DNA of 64,000 nucleotides, taken from contig NZ_CP060780.1 in NCBI RefSeq assembly GCF_014489495.1, positions 1,437,001 to 1,501,000 on the forward strand, written 5' to 3'. Positions within the stretch are counted from its first letter, which is position 1. Each line of letters opens with the position of its first letter. Below the pieces are notes generated by a model. It ran no database searches. It was not told the origin of the DNA and saw nothing but the letters and a program-made list of their open reading frames with translations. Below are positions 9,674-19,956 of the stretch, piece after piece. Origin of the DNA: Sphingomonas daechungensis (GTDB lineage Bacteria > Pseudomonadota > Alphaproteobacteria > Sphingomonadales > Sphingomonadaceae). The position numbers and the translations under genes were made by a program.

Positions 9674-10600
9674 TCAGGCCGCGTCTGGCGGGACCACCAC
9701 GTTCCGCCCGCGCGTAAGGGCACCCAGCATCCCAGCAAGCGCCAGCACAGCGCCGGCAATGGCGATCGGCGTCCAGCGATAGCCCTCCAGTACGGTCGAA
9801 AAGGCCATGGCAATGATCGGGACAAGAACGCTGGAATAAGCGGCCTTCGCCGGCCCGATCTTCCGCACGACCGGATAGTAGAGGCTGAACGTCAGCACTG
9901 ACGCGGGCAAGGCAAGGTAGAGGACACCGAGCCAATAGCCCGGCCGGTCCTCGAAGACCGGCGGCCCGGCCATGAAGAACGCAATCGCGGCGTCTATGAC
10001 CGCTCCAGCCGCCATCGACCAGGCTAGCATCGAAAACAGCGGGAAGCGGCGAACCTCCTTTCGCGCCTGGAACACGTTCGCGGCTGAGGCCGAGACCATC
10101 CCGAGGAGAGCCAGGCCGATGCCGACTGAAATCTCATCGGCCCTTACCGAATGCTGCTCGAACTCGTGTGCGAACAACAAGACGATGCCCGCAATCGCCA
10201 CCAGCGAGCTCCAGACGAAGCGTCCGCTCGGCCGATGTCCGAGGAATGCCCAGGCCATCAACGTGCTGGGGATCAGCAGCAGCGCGAAGATGATGGCGAC
10301 CACTCCCGACGTGATGTGTCGCTCCGCCAGGTAGACGGCGTTGAAGTTGATGCAGAACTGCGCGAACCCGAGGAACAGCGCAGGCAGGATGGCGGCGCGT
10401 CCGAGGTTCAGGCTCTCGCCCCTCCATCGCGCAACCATTGCCATCGCCACTGCCGCGATGGTGAACCGATAGGTCACCGACCATTGCGCCGGCACCGTCC
10501 CGAGCTGGTCGCGGATGACGATCCAGGTCGATCCCCAGATCGCCGTGAAGATGATGAACGGCAGGCCGACCTCGGCGAAGGTCGATCGCGGTTGGCTCAC
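9674..10600 (-). CDS. EamA/DMT family transporter
   Basis: A 308-residue protein with about ten hydrophobic segments arranged as two EamA repeats ('IIFTAIWGSTWIVIRDQLG' opens the first, 'LAWSMAAGAVIDAAIAFFMA' opens the second half). Such proteins export or import small metabolites across the inner membrane; the substrate is not readable. The start is taken as GTG 10598-10600, which overlaps the threonine aldolase stop as GTGA, so the two genes are likely co-transcribed. A much longer open frame exists upstream but would run through the aldolase. The stop is immediately adjacent to the stop of the DUF6491 gene on the other strand. Confidence 0.82.
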   Translation of the reverse strand: MSQPRSTFAEVGLPFIIFTAIWGSTWIVIRDQLGTVPAQWSVTYRFTIAAVAMAMVARWRGESLNLGRAAILPALFLGFAQFCINFNAVYLAERHITSGVVAIIFALLLIPSTLMAWAFLGHRPSGRFVWSSLVAIAGIVLLFAHEFEQHSVRADEISVGIGLALLGMVSASAANVFQARKEVRRFPLFSMLAWSMAAGAVIDAAIAFFMAGPPVFEDRPGYWLGVLYLALPASVLTFSLYYPVVRKIGPAKAAYSSVLVPIIAMAFSTVLEGYRWTPIAIAGAVLALAGMLGALTRGRNVVVPPDAA

Positions 10601-11597
10601 AGCGCGGCGATGGCCGCGGCGAGTTGCTCGACCGGCTCGCCGCCCTGGTCCCAGCTCGTCACCAGCCGGATTTCGTCCGGCCCCAATCATAGAAATCGAA
10701 GCCCTTTGCTCGAAGCGACTCAGCCTCTGCCGGCGTTGCCCGAACGAAGATCTCATTGGCTTCGACGGGGTAGATCAGCCTCTCGCCTGTCGCCTTGGCG
10801 ATCGTTTGCGCGATCGCATTTGCCGAGCGCGCATTGGCGAGCCACCGGTCGTCTTCCAGCAGTGCCAGGATCTGGGCAGCGAACATGCGGCCCTTGGACG
10901 CCAGATGCCCGGCGCGCTTGCGACGAACGGCAATCTCGTCCGCGAGCTCCGGCCGGAAAAGGATCATTGCCTCTGCGTTGAGGCCGCCGTTCTTCACGAA
11001 CCCGAAGCTCAAGGCATCCACGCCGGCGCGCCACGTCAGGTCGGCCGGCGAGTCGCCGGTGCTGACGACAGCATTGGCAAAGCGAGCGCCGTCCAAGTGG
11101 AAGTTGAGGCCGTGTCGCCTGGCGACTTCGCCGAGAGCGCCAACTTCATCCGCCGAATAGACGAGCCCGTATTCCGTCGCGTTGGTGACCGAAAGCGCCT
11201 TGGGCTGTACCTGATGCACGTCCTTGCGAACGCGGCCGATCGCCCCATCGACGGATTCGACGGAGAGCTTCGCGCCGGGTCCGTCGACCAGAATCAGCTT
11301 GGCCCCATCGGCGAAGAATCCCGGAGCGCCCGCTTCGTCGACTTCGATATGCGCGTCGCGATGGCAGACGATGCCGCCATACCCCGGGCATAGCGCCGCC
11401 AGCGCCAAGCAATTCGCCGCCGTACCTGTCAGCACCCAGAAAGCGCGAACCTCGGTCTCGAAAACCTCGGAGAATGCGCGGTCGAGGCTCTGGCTCAGCG
11501 CGTCGCCGTCATAGGCCGTGTCCAGCCGGTTCGAGCGCGTGATCGCCTCGATCACAGCCGGGTGCGCGGCCGCCGCATTGTCGGAGAAAAAGCGCAT
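10597..11597 (-). CDS. Low-specificity threonine aldolase, PLP-dependent (one apparent frameshift)
   Basis: About 333 residues after repair. It begins 'MRFFSDNAAAAHPAVIEAI', the N-terminal signature of beta-eliminating PLP lyases that cleave threonine or allo-threonine to glycine and acetaldehyde. The cofactor region is present: 'HLDGARFANAVV' gives the PLP-pairing Asp, and 'SFGFVKNGGLNAEAMI' gives the Schiff-base Lys. The frame breaks near 10683, within GATTGGGGCCGGAC on the minus strand; one extra base yields 'YDWGPDEIRLVTSWDQGGEP' and a stop at 10597-10599. It is the promoter-proximal gene of a two-gene unit with the EamA transporter. Confidence 0.87.
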
Positions 11598-11644
11598 GTC
11601 TCAGCCGCATGGCGGCCGCTTCAGCGCGCGTCAATCTGGGGAAA

Positions 11645-11719
<75 letters not shown>

Positions 11720-11809
11720 ACTGACCGGAGGAGCGGGCGCTATGGCCAAGCGACCCGCGCCCGTCAACCCGACTTGCCCGCCTCAACAGCGAACGCGTAG
11801 GTGGGCCGC

Positions 11810-11926
11810 ATGTCGGGCAAGGACAAGGAACGCGAGGAACGGCTCGCCGCGGCGCTACGCGAGAACCTGCGGCGCAGGAAAGCGCAGGCGCGAGAATTGA
11901 AGCCGGGCGAGCCGAAGCGCGATTAG
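11810..11926 (+). CDS. Small highly charged protein, 38 residues
   Basis: ATG at 11810 opens a 38-residue frame reading 'MSGKDKEREERLAAALRENL' then a Lys/Arg/Glu-rich tail ending KPGEPKRD. The composition is almost entirely Lys, Arg, Glu and Ala, consistent with a single amphipathic helix. Its stop overlaps the stop of the PepP-like gene on the other strand (11923-11926). Proteins of this size and type occur in sphingomonad annotations, sometimes near murA, but function is unknown. A 38-codon frame of such skewed composition is unlikely by chance in this base context, though expression is not shown. Confidence 0.6.
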   Translation: MSGKDKEREERLAAALRENLRRRKAQARELKPGEPKRD

Positions 11927-13713
11927 ATCGGCGCGCAGGCCTTTTCGAGCCAGCCGAGGTCGTCCCCGGTCAGCCGCGCCCCGATCTTCTCCAGCACCTG
12001 CGCGTGGTAGGTGTTTACCCACTCCACCTCTTTCGCGCTCAACATCTCTTTCTTGATCAGCCGCCGCTCGATCGGGGCGAAGGTCAGCGTCTCGAAGCCG
12101 AGGGTCTCCTTTTCCGCGCCCTCGACTGGATGCTCGACGACCAGCACCAAATTTTCGATGCGAATGCCGTACTCGCCGGTCTTGTAGTAGCCGGGCTCGT
12201 TCGAAAGAATCATGCCCGCCCTCAGCGGCTCATCGCCGCCGGCCTGGGCGCTTCCCGCGGGCGAAATGCGCTGCGGCCCCTCGTGGACCGAGAGGAAGCT
12301 TCCGACGCCGTGGCCAGTGCCATGGGCGTAGTCCAAGCCAGCTTCCCACAGCGGCCGACGCGCGAAGCTGTCGAGCTGAGTCCCCGCGTACCCTTCGGGA
12401 AGATGGCGGTGGCAACGGCAATGTGCCCTTGCAGCACTCGCGTGAAGCGGTCGCGCTGCTCGTCGGTCGGCTCGCCGACGACGACAGTACGGGTGATGTC
12501 GGTGGTGCCGTCAAGATACTGCCCGCCTGAATCGATCAAGTAGATCGAGTTCATCTCGAGCTTGCGGTTGGTCTTCTCACTCGACCGGTAGTGGACGATC
12601 GCCCCGTTTGGGCCGGCGCCGGAAATACTGTCGAACGACAGATCGCGAAGCTCCGGGTCCTCGCGACGCAGCGCTTCCAGATGGTCAGACGCCTTCAGTT
12701 CGTCGACTTCGCCCTTCGGTGCTTCGGTCTCGACCCAGCGAAGGAACCGCGAGATCACTGCGCCGTCGCGGTGCTGCGCCGACTTCTGGCCGGCGATCTC
12801 GACCGCATTTTTGATCGCCTTGGGAGGATGGTCGGATCGCGGACCGGGATGATCTTCGCGCCGGCCTTGTCGAGCGCCTCGAAGATTGCCGCCACTGCGC
12901 GCTCCGGATCGACCGCGACGGTCTGACCCTTCAGCTCGCCAAGCGCCGCCTCGAACGCGTTGCGGTCGTGCAGCCGAACGCCGTTTCCGAGATGCTGCCG
13001 GACCTCGGCGCTGATCTTCTCCGGATTGACGAACAGGTCCGCGGTGCCATCGGAACGGACCAGCGCAAACGCCAGCGCCACCGGCGTCCGCGAAACGTCC
13101 TGCCCACGCACGTTGAACGCCCAAGCAATCGAATCCAGCGCCGACAGCACAGCCGCATCGGCGCCCTGCTCGGTCAACCAATCTGCGATTTCCTGGCGCT
13201 TATCGGCGGAAGAGCGGCCGGTGTATTTCTCGGGCTGCACCGCCAGATGCGCTTTCGACGCCTCAGGCCGATCCGACCAGACCTTGTCGATCGGGTTCTG
13301 CTCGACCGCGATCAGCTCCGCGCCGCGCGCCGCCAGCGATTCCGTCGCTTTCTTCACCCAGTCCCGGCTGTGCAGCCAAGGGTCGTAACCAATCCGCGCA
13401 CCTTGCGGCGCATGGTCCTTCAGCCAATCGGCGACGCTGGTTTCCGGCACTGACTGGTACGACCAGTCCTTGCCGTCGACCTGCTGCCGCACCTGCAGAG
13501 TATACCGCCCATCGACGAAGATCGCGGCTTCCTGCGGCAGGACGACTGCCGAACCCGCGGACCCTCGAAACCGGTCAGCCACGCTAGCCGCTGGGCATAG
13601 CTGCCGACATATTCGCTCATATGTTCGTCGGTCAGCGGAACGACGAAGCCGTCGAGCTGGTCGGCCGCAAGCTGCTCGCGAAGGGCCTTTAGGCGATCTG
13701 CATAGCTGGACAT
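11923..13713 (-). CDS. Aminopeptidase P family (M24B) metallopeptidase (three apparent frameshifts)
   Basis: About 597 residues after repair, the length of the two-domain-plus-catalytic-domain PepP/XPNPEP1 type. It removes an N-terminal residue that precedes proline. Metal ligands are visible: 'YLIDSGGQYLDGTTDITRT' (two Asp), 'YAHGTGHGVGSFLSVHEG' (His), 'MILSNEPGYY' (Glu) and 'GIRIENLVLV' (Glu). Breaks: ~13557 (repair gives 'TGFEGSAGSAVVLPQEAAI'), ~12824 (C run, 'ILPKAIKNAVEI') and ~12398 ('FPKGYAGTQLDSFARRPLWE'). The C-terminal pita-bread domain is complete. It begins at ATG 13711-13713, preceded by a 220-bp divergent intergenic region shared with the glycosyltransferase gene. Confidence 0.88.
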
Positions 13714-13936
13714 GCCAGCTCACTAAGCCCGTCGGACCATCGCAACAAGCTCCTCTGCCGACCTAATCCAGGTTAGGCTGGGGAACCCCTTCGAAGCTGG
13801 ACCGATATGTCGTCAGGCCGACACATGCTAGCGTCTGCTGGACTGCCCCGAATGTAGGACAAAGTGAGGAACAGGACGGCACGTTCTCCTGACGGTTCCG
13901 TTGGTTCGATTGGGTTCTCAGTGCCGAGGCAAATGA

Positions 13937-14715
13937 ATGCAAGTGCTCAACACGCTTTGGGTTGGCGATCAGCTGGGTAAACTGGAGCAGCTTTGCGTGC
14001 TCTCCGGGCTTGCTGCCGGCCACCCGTACCACGTTTACTCCTACGAACCCGACAAGCTGCGCGGCGTGCCGGATGGCGCGGAAGTTCGCGACGCGGCGGA
14101 GGTTATGCCGCGTCACCGCCTGCTCGCCTACGCCGAGTGCAATTCCTATGCCCTGGGTGCAAATTTCTGGCGCTACGAAATGCTTCGGCAGGGCGCGGCT
14201 ATTGGGTCGACCTCGATGTGCTCGTGCTGCGTCCGTTCGATCTCGATCAGCCCTATGTTTTCGGAACCGAGGAGCAGGGGACCGTCAACAATGCGGTGAT
14301 GCTCGCGCCGCCGGACTCCCCGCTGGTCGAGGATCTCGTCTCGCTTCCCGAGCGGATCGGTTGCCCGCCCTGGTACGGCCCGCGTCGGTCCGCCCAATAC
14401 TTCCTGCGACGCCTGAAGGAAGGACGCCTGCGCCTCCAGGATTATCCGTGGGGGACGTTTGGGCCGGGCATGCTTGGCTATCTCGTCGGCAAGCACCGGC
14501 TGAGCGAGTTCGCGGCGGCGCCGGAGGTCTTCTATCCCTTAAGCTGGAGGGACGTCACCAAGCTCTACGGGCCGGCGGAAGAAGTGGATGCGCTGCTCAC
14601 GCCGGCAACGCGCGGGATCCACCTCTACAACTCGCAACTCCGCGAGCTCGCCAAGTCGCGGCCTCCGGCCGGGAGCTATATGGCGAGGCAATTCGACAGG
14701 TTCGGGCTGAATTGA
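13937..14715 (+). CDS. Glycosyltransferase with DXD motif, GT32/TcdA-TcdB sugar-binding type (one apparent frameshift)
   Basis: About 259 residues after repair. It starts 'MQVLNTLWVGDQLGKLEQLC', and after the break carries 'GYWVDLDVLVLRPFDL', the DXD-containing sugar-nucleotide and metal site of this family. The break is at ~14192 in a G run (GGCAGGGCGC one G short). 'GTFGPGMLGYLV' resembles the acceptor-side loop of GT32-type enzymes. A neighbouring FkbM methyltransferase 40 bp downstream suggests the pair modifies a glycan or glycolipid. The region upstream (13714-13936) holds no gene; I see no clear regulatory motif there. Confidence 0.72.
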
Positions 14716-14755
14716 GGGCAGAAACGCCAGCGGGGCGAGTGGCTACGGCCTGGTC

Positions 14756-15664
14756 GTGTCCGCGCTCAGGCCGATCATGAGGACCGGGTTCCCGGGCCGC
14801 GGCGCGATCCTTCGCAACTTCATCAACGATCCTGCTCACGAAGACTATTGGAGCAAGGCTGGCCTGCGCTGGGTCAAGGGCGACGTCCACGGCTATGACA
14901 TGCCGTGCGACCTTTCGATCTTCACTGGCCGCATCGCCTTTTTCCTGCGCCGTTGGAACGAGGCGGATACGCAGTCGATCCTGCTGACCCTCCTGAAGCC
15001 TGGCGACACCTTCGTGGACATCGGTGCCAACGTCGGAATGGCGACGCTTACCGCTGCGCGCGCCGTCGGGCCTGCGGGCAGGATCGTCGCATACGAACCC
15101 AATCCAGAAGTGGCCGCCATCCTCGATGCAGCCGTGCGACGGAACGGGCTTGAAAATGTCGATGTGCGCCAAAGCGCGATCGGCCCGAAAGCGGGCCGGA
15201 CAAGTTTGTTTGTGCCGGAGGCCAATCACGGAGAAGCGAGCCTGGGAGCAGCCTCAGGATCTACGGCAGGACGATCGTTTGAAATCGCGATCGAGGATGG
15301 CAGCAGGCTCGCCGAACTGGACCGCTGCGATTTCATCAAGATCGACGTCGAAGGCTATGAGGCTCACGTTGTCGATGCCATTTCCGAAACGATCGCGACT
15401 TTGCGCCCGCTGGTGTCGACTGAAGTGATCGCGCGGCATCTTGAGCGCTGCGGCTCGACCGTCGAGCATCTCGCCAGGTCTTTCGACCGGCTTTCCTACA
15501 CAGGCTTTCGTTACTTCAATCAGGCTGCGGGCCTGAGGCACTTTCGAGCGAAGCTAGAGCCATTCGAAGTCGGTCGCCTGGACAGCGACACGAACGTCCT
15601 TTGGGTGCCGTCGGAGCGGAGTGCCGCAGTCCGCGACACGGAATTCGTCAGAATACGGAGATAA
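14756..15664 (+). CDS. FkbM family methyltransferase
   Basis: A 302-residue SAM-dependent methyltransferase starting at GTG 14756. The SAM-binding motif I is 'DTFVDIGANVGMATLTAARA' (residues ~85-104), followed by 'GRIVAYEPNPEVAAIL' for the ribose-binding acidic strand, and 'CDFIKIDVEGYEAHVV' typical of FkbM. These enzymes O-methylate sugars or polyketide-type hydroxyls; with the upstream glycosyltransferase, a sugar acceptor is likely but unproven. The N-terminal ~80 residues include 'AILRNFINDPAHEDYWSKAG', which is unlike the minimal FkbM domain and may recognise the acceptor. No frame break. Confidence 0.82.
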   Translation: MSALRPIMRTGFPGRGAILRNFINDPAHEDYWSKAGLRWVKGDVHGYDMPCDLSIFTGRIAFFLRRWNEADTQSILLTLLKPGDTFVDIGANVGMATLTAARAVGPAGRIVAYEPNPEVAAILDAAVRRNGLENVDVRQSAIGPKAGRTSLFVPEANHGEASLGAASGSTAGRSFEIAIEDGSRLAELDRCDFIKIDVEGYEAHVVDAISETIATLRPLVSTEVIARHLERCGSTVEHLARSFDRLSYTGFRYFNQAAGLRHFRAKLEPFEVGRLDSDTNVLWVPSERSAAVRDTEFVRIRR

Positions 15665-15764
15665 AGTATCGGAACTTTCTCAGCCAAACTGTGTTGCGCA
15701 TCCGCGCGTTCGGCTCTGTTAGTCCGGTCGCCGGCTCTGTCAGAGCCGAGCGCGCAAACCTGTC

Positions 15765-15980
15765 TTAACGGTGCGCTTGGTCCTTGAGCATCGCCGCGCG
15801 CTTGGCATCGCAATTGCGCATCTCGGCCTTACCCGGCGTGCTGGGGTTCAGAACGTCGAGGATTTGCCCGGCGATTGCGGATAGCCGCGAAACCGGCTTC
15901 GCCTGCGCCGCGGCCGGACCGCGAACGACATCAAATTCGTTGGCCGCGGCCGAGGCCACGGACGAAAGATTCCGACTCAC
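15765..15980 (-). CDS. Small hypothetical protein, 71 residues
   Basis: GTG-initiated frame reading 'MSRNLSSVASAAANEFDVVR', then 'AIAGQILDVLNPSTPGKAEM', then 'RAAMLKDQAHR'. No membrane segment or known domain is visible. Its base composition resembles that of neighbouring coding sequence. It lies alone between the FkbM gene and the S9 peptidase gene, divergent from the latter. The upstream stretch (15981-16129) is locally AT-rich and would suit a promoter. It may be real, but a chance frame cannot be excluded. Confidence 0.45.
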   Translation of the reverse strand: MSRNLSSVASAAANEFDVVRGPAAAQAKPVSRLSAIAGQILDVLNPSTPGKAEMRNCDAKRAAMLKDQAHR

Positions 15981-16129
15981 AAAACGCTCCCGCTCATTAA
16001 CTTTGGCTTTAATATCCTATTGCGACGCCTCTGTTAACGAGTCCGTTACGGCGCTGTCCCGTTTTGACGAAATTTTTTTCGAGCTCGGTTCCACTTCCCG
16101 TGGCGCACCACCGCGCTAAGAGCCTGGGC

Positions 16130-18188
16130 ATGGACCAAACCGTCGCATCCTTGCCGCCCCAGGCCGAACAACGGCCCTACAGCTACGAGCGCCACGGCGT
16201 GACAGTGGAGGATCCGTGGCACTGGCTCCGCGACCAAGGATATCCGCAGGTCACGGACACCGACGTGCTCGCCTATCTCACGGCCGAGAACGACTATTTC
16301 GAACAGTGGCGGGAGCAACACCAGGCCCTCCTCGATCAGCTGTTCGAGGAGATGAAGGGGCGAATCAAGGAAGACGAATCCTCGGTCCCGATCCGCGACG
16401 GCGACTATTTCTACTGGTGGGCGTTCAGACCGGGCGCGCAATATCGCACGTGGTACCGGAGGCCTGTCGCGGGCGGCGACGATCAGGTCATCTTCGACGA
16501 ACCCGCGGAGGCGGAAGGCAAGGACTATTTCCGGCTCGGCGCGTTGGAGGTCAGCCCGGACGGCCGGCTTGCCGCAGTCTACGTCGACGACAGCGGCGCG
16601 GAGCGCTTCGCCATCCGCATCCGCGACCTCGCGACTGGCGAGGACCTCGAAACCGTCACCGACGTCGGCATCGGTTCCGCCGTCTGGACGAGCGGTTCCG
16701 ACGGCATTGTCTTCACCGAGGTCAACGAGAACTGGCGCAGCTACCGCGCCCGCTTCCACCGGCTAGGCACGCCAGCCGACCAGGACGTCACGCTCTACGA
16801 GGAGACAGAAGAACTCGGCTTCTCGGTCGGCGTCGGCCATTCGCAGGACCGCAGCCTGATCATCATCGCCACCGGCGACAATGCGACCAGCGAAGTCCGG
16901 TTCGTCGGCGCGGACGATCCGACGCAGCCACTCACCCTCGTTTCACCGCGCCAGGAGAAGCGCCAGTACGAAATCGATGCTGCGCACGGGAAGCTGTGGA
17001 TCCTCACCAACGACGAGCATGTGAACTTTCGCCTCGCCGAGGCCGACCTGGCCAACCCTGGGGACTGGACGATCGTCATTCCGGGATCGGACCGCGTCTA
17101 CCTTCGGCACGTCACATCCTACCGCGACCACCTTGCGATCCAGCAGCGCGTGGACGGCCTCGATCAGCTGATCCTTCGCACCTATTCGGGCGAGGAGCGC
17201 CGCATCCCGTTCGAGGAAGCGAGCTACAGCGCGGCATTCCTCGGCAATCCCGAATTCGCTCCGGAGGCGTACCGGCTGGCCTATTCGTCGCTGGTCACGC
17301 CCGCCACCATTTACGACTATCACCCTGCCGACGACCGGCTTGAAGTCCGCAAGATCCAGGAGATCCCGTCCGGCTACGATGCCTCGAAATATGGGACCGA
17401 GCGGCTGATGGTCACCGGTCGCGACGGCGTGAGGATCCCGGTTTCCGTCGTCTATCCGAAGGGCTTCAGCAAGGACGGCAGCGGCAAGCTCTTCCTCTAC
17501 GCTTATGGCGCCTACGGCCTCGCTATTCCGCCCGCGTTCAACACCAATCGCATCAGCCTGCTCGATCGCGGCTGGGCCTATGCCATCGCCCACATCCGCG
17601 GTGGCGACGACCTCGGCTACCAATGGTTCCTCGACGGCAAGCTCGAGAAGCGTACCAACACCTTCAATGACTTCGTCGATGTCGCCAAGGGCCTGATCGC
17701 GGAAGGCTTCACCCACAAGGGAGGGATCGGCATCAACGGCGGCTCGGCCGGCGGCGAGCTGATGGGCGCGGTGGTGAACTCCGACCCTGACCTGTGGGGC
17801 GCGGTCGTTGCCGACGTTCCCTTCGTCGACGTGCTCAACACCATGCTCGACGATACGCTGCCGTTGACGCCCGGCGAATGGCCGGAATGGGGCAATCCGA
17901 TCACCGACAAGGCCGCGTTCGACCTGATCCGCAGCTACTCCCCCTACGACAACGTCCAGCGCCAGGCTCATCCCCGATGCTGATCACCGGCGGCCTCAAC
18001 GACCCGCGCGTGACCTATTGGGAGCCCGCGAAATGGGCTGCCAAGCTTCGCGCCAGCAAGACCGACGACAATCGCCTGATGCTGAAGATCAACATGGGGC
18101 GGGGCACGGCGGCAAGTCCGGCCGCTGGGAGCGCCTGCACGAGATTGCCGAGACTTACGCCTTCGTCCTGACAGAGGTTTGCGAATGA
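16130..18188 (+). CDS. S9A prolyl oligopeptidase / oligopeptidase B-like serine peptidase (two apparent frameshifts)
   Basis: About 686 residues after repair. The N-terminal half is a seven-bladed propeller that gates access; the C-terminal alpha/beta-hydrolase carries the triad: Ser in 'GINGGSAGGELMGAVV', Asp in 'LITGGLNDPRVTYWEP' and His in the 'GAGHGGKSGRW' segment. The breaks are at ~17972 (C run, CATCCCCGATG; repair gives 'HPPMLITGGLNDPRV') and ~18098 (G run, ATGGGGCGGGG; repair restores the catalytic His). Oligopeptidase B cleaves short peptides after basic residues. Start chosen at ATG 16130 ('MDQTVASLPPQAEQR') rather than an upstream alternative at 16064. The stop overlaps the next gene's ATG. 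Confidence 0.87.
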
Positions 18189-19561
18189 GGCTTGTGCTGG
18201 CGCTGCTCGCGCTGGTCCTCCTGCCTGTAACGGCCGCCACGGCGCAGCCGGTCGAAGTCACGGTCCAACGCGACGGCGACGCTTTCCTGGCCGAATTCAC
18301 TTTGCCACGAGCGGCCCCGGCGTGGGGCTTTTTCCGCTCCTCGCCCGATGCTGGGACCCAGCAATCGTGGCGCCTGCAAAGCTGGCGAGTGCTGACGCCT
18401 GGTGTCGCGCTGCAGCGCCGCGGCAGCTTCGACGCCTTCGTCTCCACCAATGCCCGGCCCGTTCCGCTCAAAGTCCGCGTCCGCTTCGATCCGTTCACGG
18501 GCGACTTGCTGGCGGACTACGTGCCGGCGCTTCGCCTCGGCGGACGAAGCGTCGCAGTATTCGACGGGCACTTCGCGCTTTTTTCGGTCGGCCGAGCCGA
18601 TGTGCTGGACCGGCTGAGCTCCAGTGGCGATCCGCGGCTCATGACCGACACCGGCACCGGCGTCCGCTTCCGCGGCGGCAATCTGCGCCTCGCCGGCGAT
18701 GTCGAAGGATACCGGCGCGGCAACAGCGAAGGCACATACGGCCTCTACGACGTTCCCAAGGCGGTTGTCCGCAACGGCGTCGCGACGGTCCTCGACGGCG
18801 ACCTGCCGCAATGGATCGCCGACGACCTTGCATCCTATTCGCCGCGCGTCATGCAGTCGCTCACCGCCCGACTGGGCCCGCCCGGGATCACGCAACCGAC
18901 CATCCTGGCCGCCTGGGAAGGTTCCCAGCGCGACGGCGTCAGCATGAACGGCGGAACACTGAAGGGCCTGATCCTGATGCGCTTCGAAGGCCGCCAGGCG
19001 CTCCAGCCGATTCCGGCGCTGGCGGATATGGCCCACTGGTTCATCGCGCACGAAGCGTCGCACTTCTGGCTCGGGCAGAGCATTCACTATGCGTCCCAGC
19101 GCGACAGCTGGATCATGGAAGGCGGCGCGGATTTGCTGGCGACCCGCACCGTGCAGAGCCTCAATCCGGCCTTCGACCCGCGGACCAAGCTCAACGAGGG
19201 CCTGCGCGATTGCGTGCAGCTCGCGAACCAGCCGATCGCTACGGCGATCGATCGCAACCAGGTTCGTGCAAACTATGCGTGCGGAGTCCTGTTCGCCCTG
19301 GTCGCCGAGAAGGTCAGCCGCGGCGACTTCTACGCTTTCGTTCGCAACCTGATCGCCGCCAATCGCGCGGATCGCGAAGTCAGCCTGGACGAATGGCTCA
19401 CGGCCCTCGCTCGGGCGGGCGGCACCCAGGCCCAGGTCACCACGATCCACGCCATGGTCGAGCGTGGGACACCGCAACCGAAAGCGACCATCGCGAACCT
19501 GTTGCGCGGTTCTGCTATTCCCTTCGTCCTCGACCAGAACGGAGTGCCGCAACTGCAATGA
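18185..19561 (+). CDS. Secreted gluzincin metallopeptidase-like protein (M1/M61 type)
   Basis: A 458-residue protein with a cleavable signal peptide (residues 1-21, ending ATAQ). The zinc site is 'MAHWFIAHEASHFWLGQSI' (HExxH form HEASH), with the third ligand in 'WIMEGGADLLA' about 26 residues later, the gluzincin spacing of M1 and M61 peptidases. The N-terminal ~230 residues are beta-rich, as in the M61-like fold. Length and the His-Glu-Ala-Ser-His variant suggest a divergent or specialised peptidase of the periplasm. Start chosen at ATG 18185, overlapping the S9 peptidase stop (ATGA); the thioesterase gene follows with the same 4-bp overlap, so the three form one operon. Confidence 0.78.
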   Translation: MRLVLALLALVLLPVTAATAQPVEVTVQRDGDAFLAEFTLPRAAPAWGFFRSSPDAGTQQSWRLQSWRVLTPGVALQRRGSFDAFVSTNARPVPLKVRVRFDPFTGDLLADYVPALRLGGRSVAVFDGHFALFSVGRADVLDRLSSSGDPRLMTDTGTGVRFRGGNLRLAGDVEGYRRGNSEGTYGLYDVPKAVVRNGVATVLDGDLPQWIADDLASYSPRVMQSLTARLGPPGITQPTILAAWEGSQRDGVSMNGGTLKGLILMRFEGRQALQPIPALADMAHWFIAHEASHFWLGQSIHYASQRDSWIMEGGADLLATRTVQSLNPAFDPRTKLNEGLRDCVQLANQPIATAIDRNQVRANYACGVLFALVAEKVSRGDFYAFVRNLIAANRADREVSLDEWLTALARAGGTQAQVTTIHAMVERGTPQPKATIANLLRGSAIPFVLDQNGVPQLQ

Positions 19562-19956
19562 CGAAACCGGTCTTCGAGCTCGAATTCCTGGCTGCGCCCG
19601 AGCACATCGACGAGCTCGGGCACGTCAACAATGCAGTCTGGGTGCAGTGGATCCAGGAGATTGCGGTCTCCCATTGGTATTCGGTTGCTGACCCGCAGCA
19701 TGACGCCGCCTACTTCTGGGTCGTGGTGCGGCACGAAATCGACTATCTCCGCGCCGCTGTCGAAGGCGATCGCGTGCTTGGCCGGACCTGGGTTGGAGAA
19801 GCACCCAAGGGCGCCCGCTTCGACCGCCTGGTCGGGTTCATCGGACCGGACGGCAAGACCTGCGTTCGTGCGCGCACCAGCTGGGCTATCATCGACCGTG
19901 CAGCGGGCCGGCCGATCCGGGTTCCGCCAGACGTGATCGCCCCCTTCCTCGACTGA
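19558..19956 (+). CDS. Acyl-CoA thioesterase, hotdog fold (4HBT type)
   Basis: A 132-residue hotdog-fold protein. The active-site region is 'HIDELGHVNNAVWVQWIQEI', matching the 4-hydroxybenzoyl-CoA thioesterase subfamily in which the Asp/Glu next to the Asn-Asn pair acts on the thioester. A second conserved part is 'VRHEIDYLRAAVEGDRVL'. It probably hydrolyses an acyl-CoA or aryl-CoA in the cytoplasm; the substrate is unknown. It is the third gene of an overlapping operon behind two peptidases, with no obvious metabolic link to them. The stop lies directly against the stop of a small membrane protein gene on the other strand. Confidence 0.82.
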   Translation: MTKPVFELEFLAAPEHIDELGHVNNAVWVQWIQEIAVSHWYSVADPQHDAAYFWVVVRHEIDYLRAAVEGDRVLGRTWVGEAPKGARFDRLVGFIGPDGKTCVRARTSWAIIDRAAGRPIRVPPDVIAPFLD

